Source: Brevibacillus sp.
GTDB taxonomy: Bacteria; Bacillota; Bacilli; Brevibacillales; Brevibacillaceae
Length of the DNA: 11,010 bases
Direction of reading: 5' to 3'
NCBI GenBank assembly: GCA_029240815.1
Contig: JARDZO010000212.1
Coordinates: forward strand, 1-11,010
A program made the position numbers and the translations under genes. The notes beneath the pieces are model-generated. The model worked only from the letters and a program-made list of their open reading frames with translations. It searched no databases and was not told the origin of the DNA. Every line of letters begins with the position of its first letter. Positions within the stretch are counted from its first letter, which is position 1. Of the stretch, positions 6,395 to 11,010 are shown piece after piece.

Positions 6395-6437
6395 CCGTTC
6401 AGTGATTTACGAAGCAGCCGTGAAGGAGGACTGGCTT

Positions 6438-6896
6438 TTGAATAAAACGATTGACAAATATACAGCATTTTTCTTTCTCTTCATCGGTGTTTCTTTTATC
6501 GTGGGAAGTCGCAGCATCTCCCAAAGCTCTTACGGAAGTGAAGTAGGGCCGGATGTCTTTCCGTTTTGGCTGGGAGTCATCTGTTCTCTGTTAAGTGTCA
6601 GGCTTTTTATTGAAACCTTTCAGATTAAAGAAGAGAATCGGGAAAAGAAATCACTCGATTATAAAAGGTTTGCCATCATCTTTGGGGCGACAGTCCTGTA
6701 CTGTCTACTGCTCGAAAAAATCGGCTACGTCATTGGCACGTTTTTCTTCTTGCTCACTGGATTTCAAACTATCCAGAAAGGCAAGTGGCCGCTCTCTATT
6801 CTGATCTCTCTAATCGTGTCGGCTGGTGTATATTACGTGTTTGTGGAAATTTTACAAGGCACATTGCCTGGCTTTCCCTCATGGCTGGGTCTTTAA
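6438..6896 (+). CDS. TctB-type small membrane subunit of TTT module 2
   Basis: A 152-residue hydrophobic protein, paralogous over its whole length to the product of 1936-2397. The start is TTG 6438: AAGGAGGA (6423-6430) ends seven bases before it, and the protein then begins MNKTIDKYTA, matching MSKTFDRYAS in the other copy. An in-frame GTG at 6402 lacks a ribosome site and would start inside the spacer. Typical features are GSRSISQSSYGSEVGPDVFP, the LLLEKIGYVIGTFFF helix and the GTLPGFPSWLGL end. Four to five membrane segments are expected. The TAA stop is embedded in the tctA ribosome site (TAAGGAGGT), as in module 1, which implies coupled translation. The weak TTG start should lower yield relative to the binding protein. 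Confidence 0.9.
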   Translation: MNKTIDKYTAFFFLFIGVSFIVGSRSISQSSYGSEVGPDVFPFWLGVICSLLSVRLFIETFQIKEENREKKSLDYKRFAIIFGATVLYCLLLEKIGYVIGTFFFLLTGFQTIQKGKWPLSILISLIVSAGVYYVFVEILQGTLPGFPSWLGL

Positions 6897-6908
6897 GGAG
6901 GTAGCAAC

Positions 6909-8435
6909 ATGGATTCCGTAAACTTTTTACTTGGCGGATTTGAAATCGCACTCCAATCTCACAACTTGCTTTTTGCATTTTTTGGTGTATTGATTGGGAC
7001 TGCGGTAGGGGTTCTGCCTGGGATCGGGCCGGTCAGCGGTGTAGCCTTGCTGATTCCGATAACGGCTTCCATCACCGGAGGCTTGAGCCCAGATGATGCA
7101 GCTACCAGCTCGATTATCCTGTTGGCTGGCGTATATTACGGAGCCATGTATGGCGGTTCTACGACCTCTATCTTGTTGAATACGCCAGGGGAAGCTTCTT
7201 CGGTCGTCACCACACTGGATGGACACCAAATGGCGAAACAGGGCAGAGCGGGTACCGCGCTATCCATTTCTGCGATAGGTTCTTTCGTAGCCGGCATCTT
7301 TTCCCTGCTTGGCTTGATTTTATTGGCCCAACCACTATCGAAGCTGGCTCTGTATTTTGGCCCAGCGGAATATTTCTCCCTGATGGTATTAGGCTTGTGT
7401 GCGGTTAGCGGGCTGGCAGGGAAATCGATGACGAAGGCCTTCTTGATGACCATCTTGGGATTGATGCTGGGAACAATCGGTATCGACGAAGTGTCGGGTA
7501 TGGCTAGGTTTACTTTCGGGATCACGGAACTTTACGAAGGTATTGAATTTCTGACCGTTGCTGTTGGACTATTTGCACTGGGAGAAGTATTTAAAACCAT
7601 TCTGGAAAAAGACTATATATCCGGTTCGCTTGCCAAAATCAATCGCATTCTTCCTACAAAAACCGAATTGAAGGAGAGCACCCCTCCGATAATACGGGGA
7701 TCGATATTAGGATTTTTCGTCGGGATCCTGCCCGGTGCAGGGGCCTCGATTGCTTCCTTCTTTTCCTATGTTTTAGAAAAAAAGGTGAGCAAAAACCCGG
7801 AAAAATTCGGAACGGGCGCGATTGAAGGCGTCGCCGCTCCAGAATCAGCAAATAATGCTGCTTCCGGCGGGGCGATGATCCCACTTCTGACCATGGGCAT
7901 TCCCGGTTCGGGAACGACAGCCATCTTGATGGGGGCGCTCATCATGTACAATGTCCAACCAGGTCCGCTGCTTTTCGAACAGCATCCGAATGTTGCCTGG
8001 GGATTGATCGCCAGTATGTTCATCGGCAATATCATGCTGCTCATACTCAACATGCCGCTGATCAAGGTGTTTGCGAAAGTGATCGAAACACCGCCCAAGT
8101 TTTTGCTGCCCATGATTATCGCGATCTCCGTGTTTGGTGTTTATGCCGTGAGATTGACCATATTTGACTTGATTCTGTTGGTTATTTGCGGTTTGGCAGG
8201 CTACTTTTTCACTCGCCATGACTTTCCGGTTGCTCCACTTGTGCTTGGATTGGTTTTAGGCTCGATGATTGAATACAATATGCGCCGAGCACTAACGATC
8301 TCCAATGGGGATATGATGATCTTCCTGCAGAAGCCGATTTCTGCCTTGCTCTTGGCAATTGCGGCAGCATGGGTGCTGGTTCCAGTCGTGATGAAAATGC
8401 GTGGTAGGAAGGTATTGGTAAATGAAGAAGCGTAA
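6909..8435 (+). CDS. TctA-type large membrane subunit of TTT module 2
   Basis: The large permease subunit of the second transporter, 508 residues, the same length as the module 1 copy. The start is ATG 6909, with AAGGAGGT (6895-6902) six bases before it. All repeated TctA motifs are present: GVLPGIGPVSGV, YYGAMYGGSTTSILLNTPGE, GILPGAGASIASF, APESANNAASGGAMIPLL, GIPGSGTTAILMGALIMYN and a C-terminal FPVAPLVLGLVLG. By eye, roughly three-quarters of residues match the other copy, with no obvious gaps, so the duplication is not recent but both copies seem to be kept under selection. The differences gather in the middle loop (EKDYISGSLAKINRILPTK and after) and in the last 40 residues. The stop TAA overlaps an ATG (TAATG) at 8435, but the next gene probably starts later, at 8501. 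Confidence 0.95.
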   Translation: MDSVNFLLGGFEIALQSHNLLFAFFGVLIGTAVGVLPGIGPVSGVALLIPITASITGGLSPDDAATSSIILLAGVYYGAMYGGSTTSILLNTPGEASSVVTTLDGHQMAKQGRAGTALSISAIGSFVAGIFSLLGLILLAQPLSKLALYFGPAEYFSLMVLGLCAVSGLAGKSMTKAFLMTILGLMLGTIGIDEVSGMARFTFGITELYEGIEFLTVAVGLFALGEVFKTILEKDYISGSLAKINRILPTKTELKESTPPIIRGSILGFFVGILPGAGASIASFFSYVLEKKVSKNPEKFGTGAIEGVAAPESANNAASGGAMIPLLTMGIPGSGTTAILMGALIMYNVQPGPLLFEQHPNVAWGLIASMFIGNIMLLILNMPLIKVFAKVIETPPKFLLPMIIAISVFGVYAVRLTIFDLILLVICGLAGYFFTRHDFPVAPLVLGLVLGSMIEYNMRRALTISNGDMMIFLQKPISALLLAIAAAWVLVPVVMKMRGRKVLVNEEA

Positions 8436-8500
8436 TGGAAAATCGAATCTCAACTGCTCCAATCCGTCATACCAAACCTGATAGAGGAGCTCGATGGGGA

Positions 8501-9589
8501 ATGGAAGAGAGAAAAAACGTATACAGGCTGTTGGAGTCAGCTTGTATAGGAATCGTGGGAGGCGTTCTCTTTTCACTGTTGCACTTGCCCTTGCCGTGGA
8601 TGCTTGGCCCTCTCACGATGATAACGGTATGGAGACTCGCGACGAGGCGCGTACAAAGATGGCCGGTAATGTTTCGGAAGATTGCAATGATTATTTTTGG
8701 CTATATGCTTGGCGCCTCCTTTACGAAGGATACCGTCATGCTGATTACCAAGCATCTTCCTTTCATGGCTGCAACGACTTTGCTTATGGTGACTTGCAGC
8801 TTATTACTTGGAATCGGGTTATCTCGGCTTATAAAAATCGAAACAAAAAACGGTATCTACGGTTTTATTCCCGGGGGCTTTTCACAGCTCATGGTCGTGA
8901 TCGACGGGTCGGAAAAGTTGGAGCCTACGGTGATTGCCTTCATGCAAACGATTCGTGCCATCACAGTGATTTTTCTGGTCCCGTTCATCACGATCCACTA
9001 CCTGATAACAAGTGCAGAACCGTTATCTGCTACGGTACCGCAGATCGCTGCGCCTCCATCACTTATGTCCTTTGGACTGTATATCCTGCTTGCTGTCATC
9101 GGAGCTTTTGTAGGCAATTACTTTCGCTTGCCAGGCAGTTTTCTTACCGGTTCGCTGCTCACCACTTCGTTTCTTGCGGGAAGCGGCTTAGCAGTGCCGC
9201 AGATTCCTTCCCTGATGATTACGATCGCTCAGCTATCCTTGGGTATCTATCTGGGACTTCAGATTGATCCAAAAGAGATCAAAAATGTCAAAAAACTGTT
9301 GGCATATATGGTAGGTAGCAGCCTGTTGCTGGTTCTTTTCGCTTTCTTACAAGCGTTTCTCCTGACCATCTGGACACCGCTTGAGATGAAAACGGCCTTT
9401 TTAAGCACCGCCCCAGGCGGAATTGCTGAGATGGGGATGACAGCGGTGATCGTCGGTGCTGATCTGCCCTTGGTCAGTTCCTATCAAATCTTTCGTTTGT
9501 TTTTTATTATGCTGGTCGTCGTGCCCTTTTTTCAGTGGTTGCTCACTCGAAGTACGAAAAAAAGCGAATCTGCAAATATCTCTCCGTAA
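8501..9589 (+). CDS. AbrB-family integral membrane protein, full length
   Basis: A 362-residue protein with about ten membrane segments in two related halves. The N half carries LPLPWMLGP at 29-37 and FIPGGFSQLMVVIDG near 122-136; the C half carries STAPGGIAEMGMTAVIVGAD from residue 302. The parallel GG motifs show the internal duplication typical of the family. ATG 8501 is preferred: the membrane domain begins almost at once, as in relatives, and AGGAG (8485-8489) lies upstream, though 11 bases away. The in-frame ATG 8435 overlaps the tctA stop and would add 22 Arg-rich residues with no good ribosome site; it cannot be excluded. The gene is last in the tctCBA operon. A transport-related role is inferred from position; the old ammonia monooxygenase label is not supported by anything here. 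Confidence 0.85.
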   Translation: MEERKNVYRLLESACIGIVGGVLFSLLHLPLPWMLGPLTMITVWRLATRRVQRWPVMFRKIAMIIFGYMLGASFTKDTVMLITKHLPFMAATTLLMVTCSLLLGIGLSRLIKIETKNGIYGFIPGGFSQLMVVIDGSEKLEPTVIAFMQTIRAITVIFLVPFITIHYLITSAEPLSATVPQIAAPPSLMSFGLYILLAVIGAFVGNYFRLPGSFLTGSLLTTSFLAGSGLAVPQIPSLMITIAQLSLGIYLGLQIDPKEIKNVKKLLAYMVGSSLLLVLFAFLQAFLLTIWTPLEMKTAFLSTAPGGIAEMGMTAVIVGADLPLVSSYQIFRLFFIMLVVVPFFQWLLTRSTKKSESANISP

Positions 9590-9615
9590 TCAGAAGCAGG
9601 GGTAGAGAGATTTTG

Positions 9616-9647
9616 TTGTTGTGCATTGCATATTTGTATACAATTAT
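9616..9647 (+). promoter_or_regulatory. Promoter of the prpF unit with GntR-type operator copy 2
   Basis: The 18 bases at 9630-9647 are identical to the operator at 5194-5211 (palindromic TTGTATACAA core). As there, TACAAT (9639-9644) inside it can serve as a -10 box, here with a weaker -35, TTGTTG (9616-9621), at 17 bases. It lies in the 90-base gap between the AbrB-family gene and prpF. No terminator is seen in that gap, so some readthrough from module 2 is likely. The operator identity implies shared control of transport and catabolic genes. Confidence 0.7.
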
Positions 9648-9679
9648 ACCAAATAAAAATTGGTCAGGAGGCGAATCCC

Positions 9680-10825
9680 ATGTCTCAATACTCGATCCCA
9701 TGCGTTGTCTACCGAGGAGGAACGAGTCGCGGTCTCTTTTTTCATAAAAAGGATTTACCTACAGATGTACAGCAGCAAAAAAATATATTTTTCGCTGGTA
9801 TCGACGCCTACAATTCTTCCCAGATCAATGGCTTGGGTAGCGCAACCTCACACACTAGCAAAGTGGTTGTCATTTCACCGCCGTCAATCGAGGGAGCAGA
9901 CGTAGACTATACGTTTTACCAGATCGGCATCGGAGAGCAAGTGGCTGATGACAAAGGGACCTGCGGAAACCTGATGGCTGCGGTGGGGGCTTTTGCCGTC
10001 GATGAGGGATACTTGCATGTCGATCCTTACGCCGAGTACGTGCTGGTCTCTGCTTATAATACGAACATTCGAAAAATGCTCAGGCTCCATGTACCTGTGA
10101 TCCGTGGAAAAGCGAAAGTGAATGGAGACTACCTGATGCCCGGCGTGATTACAGCCGGTGCTAAATATACGGTGGATATTCTGAATCCGGGCGGAGGGAA
10201 GACAGGTGCTACTTTGCCTCTTGGCCCTGTATCCGCAGCCACTGCACATGAAAAAACGTATCAGCTCTCTTTTGTAGACGTGGTGAACCCCTTTGTCTAT
10301 GTACCCAACCATTCTTTGGGGATCAAAGGAACAGAATTGAATAGCGAGCTTGCGGGCAATACCATGCTGCTGGAAAAGCTGGAGGCGATTCGCTGCGAAA
10401 TGGCGGTGCAAGCCGGTATGGAAAAAACAGTGGAGGATGCCAAACGGGCTCCCGCTGTGCCGAAAGTGGCGATCGTATCGGTGCCGCAAGATTACATCAC
10501 TGCTTCCGGCAAGGTGATCAAAGCGGAGGATGTGGATATCGTCGCCAAGATGGTGTCCATGGGGCGATTTCATCGCACTTTTGCCGGTAGCGGGCTTTAC
10601 AATCTGGCGGCTGCGGTGCTTTTGCCGGGTACGATTCCCCAGCAACTGGCGGCTAAAAAAGAGAGCAGTGGGGAGAGAATCGTCCGCATCGGTCATCCCG
10701 ATGGCATCGCCCAGGTTCGCGTCTCTCTAACGGAAGATGGAGCAGACGTCGCTTTTGTGGGCTTGGAAAGAACGGCGAGACGAGTGATGAAAGGCGATTT
10801 ATACATTCCAGAAAATAACGAGTGA
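9680..10825 (+). CDS. prpF: PrpF-family isomerase (2-methylaconitate cis-trans isomerase-like)
   Basis: A soluble 381-residue enzyme of the PrpF branch of the diaminopimelate-epimerase fold. The start is ATG 9680, six bases after AGGAGGCG (9666-9673); the frame runs open further upstream but through the promoter. The N-terminal IPCVVYRGGTSRGLFF is the family hallmark. Lys61 (in ATSHTSKVVV) and Cys95 (in KGTCGNLMAAVG) sit 34 residues apart, the same spacing as Lys73 and Cys107 that I recall for Shewanella PrpF; lysine is the likely catalytic base. NPGGGKTGATLPLG and the late GRFHRTFAGSGLYNLAAA are also typical. Known members isomerise 2-methylaconitate in propionate breakdown; others, such as 4-oxalomesaconate tautomerases, act on related acids. 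Next to MmgE/PrpD and a TTT transporter, an aconitate- or methylaconitate-like substrate is the best guess. Family is firm; substrate is not. Confidence 0.88.
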   Translation: MSQYSIPCVVYRGGTSRGLFFHKKDLPTDVQQQKNIFFAGIDAYNSSQINGLGSATSHTSKVVVISPPSIEGADVDYTFYQIGIGEQVADDKGTCGNLMAAVGAFAVDEGYLHVDPYAEYVLVSAYNTNIRKMLRLHVPVIRGKAKVNGDYLMPGVITAGAKYTVDILNPGGGKTGATLPLGPVSAATAHEKTYQLSFVDVVNPFVYVPNHSLGIKGTELNSELAGNTMLLEKLEAIRCEMAVQAGMEKTVEDAKRAPAVPKVAIVSVPQDYITASGKVIKAEDVDIVAKMVSMGRFHRTFAGSGLYNLAAAVLLPGTIPQQLAAKKESSGERIVRIGHPDGIAQVRVSLTEDGADVAFVGLERTARRVMKGDLYIPENNE

Positions 10826-10841
10826 AAAAGGAGAGGTGGAT

Positions 10842-11010
10842 ATGTCTGATACAGTAACAAAAGCTCTGGCTCGATTCGCGCAGCGCGTAACATTTGATTC
10901 TTTGCAGGAAAAAACAGTAGAAGAGGTCAAACGCCGTGTGATTGATACGTTGGGTTGCCTGATTTCCGGTTACGATCAGGATGCTTCCATCGCAGCGAGA
11001 AAGCTAGCGG
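10842..11010 (+). CDS. MmgE/PrpD-family dehydratase, N-terminal fragment (runs off window)
   Basis: The first 56 codons of a gene that continues beyond the window. The start is ATG 10842 with AAGGAGAGGTG (10828-10838) before it, 16 bases after the prpF stop, so the two are surely cotranscribed. The sequence has the usual MmgE/PrpD opening: TKALARFAQRVTFDSLQ, then EEVKRRVIDTLGCLISGYD, matching the family pattern of a short helix, an L-x-x-x-x-V stretch and DTLGC-x-x-x-G. The family includes 2-methylcitrate dehydratase (PrpD), MmgE, aconitate decarboxylase and iminodisuccinate epimerase, and the fragment cannot tell these apart. Beside PrpF, a (methyl)citrate/(methyl)aconitate dehydration or hydration step is most likely. 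Confidence 0.85.
   Translation, partial: MSDTVTKALARFAQRVTFDSLQEKTVEEVKRRVIDTLGCLISGYDQDASIAARKLA

Noticed and set aside
8435..8500. ATG 8435 as the start of the AbrB-family gene, giving TAATG coupling with tctA
   Set aside because: It would add 22 hydrophilic, Arg-rich residues ahead of a membrane domain that normally begins near the N-terminus, and no good ribosome site precedes it. Kept as an alternative only.
8494..9267. 257-codon + strand open frame overlapping the AbrB-family gene
   Set aside because: Shifted frame of a clear membrane protein gene; the product is Cys/His/Arg-rich and lacks the hydrophobic pattern and motifs found in the AbrB frame.
9884..10696. 270-codon open frame on the minus strand opposite prpF
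   Set aside because: It lies wholly against a well-conserved PrpF-family gene; its translation is rich in His, Arg and Ser with no recognisable motif and it has no ribosome site of note.
1..11010. CRISPR arrays, tRNA or rRNA genes, intact insertion sequences
   Set aside because: No regularly spaced repeats, no tRNA-like cloverleaf, no transposase frame and no rRNA-like stretch were seen on either strand.

Overview
The window looks like a Bacillota chromosome, most likely Brevibacillus or a close Paenibacillaceae relative. The reasons are strong AGGAGG-type ribosome sites, GTG and TTG starts, lipoprotein signal peptides, a consensus CcpA cre element, a GntR-type operator and balanced base composition. 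Genus is an inference. All convincing genes lie on the + strand.

The core is two consecutive paralogous tripartite tricarboxylate transporter (TTT) modules. Module 1 (737-4737) encodes a TctC-type binding lipoprotein, TctB, TctA and a class I methyltransferase. It lies between intrinsic terminators at about 570-605 and 4772-4802, and its upstream region carries two inverted CcpA cre-like elements. Before it (1-552) is the C-terminal half of an AbrB-family membrane protein from an upstream transcription unit.

A 561-base gap (4738-5298) follows. It holds the terminator, a block of inverted repeats that may be a remnant of a structured element, a short minus-strand open frame that may be a gene fragment, and a good sigma-A promoter whose -10 box lies inside a GntR-like operator. 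Module 2 (5299-9589) then encodes TctC, TctB, TctA and a full-length AbrB-family protein. After a second, identical 18-bp operator come a PrpF-family isomerase (9680-10825) and the start of an MmgE/PrpD-family dehydratase (10842 to the window edge).

The likely logic is that module 2 imports a tricarboxylate-like compound (citrate, aconitate, methylcitrate or tricarballylate type) that PrpF and MmgE/PrpD isomerise and dehydrate or hydrate. Both units would answer to one GntR-family regulator encoded outside the window. Module 1 would be a paralogous uptake system under carbon catabolite control.

The oddest point is that the module 1 TctC lacks a 24-residue block present in its module 2 paralogue, including the conserved NKPGGG segment, with the reading frame kept. 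Both TctC-TctB spacers also carry a purine/pyrimidine hairpin whose pyrimidine arm can pair with the tctB ribosome binding site.
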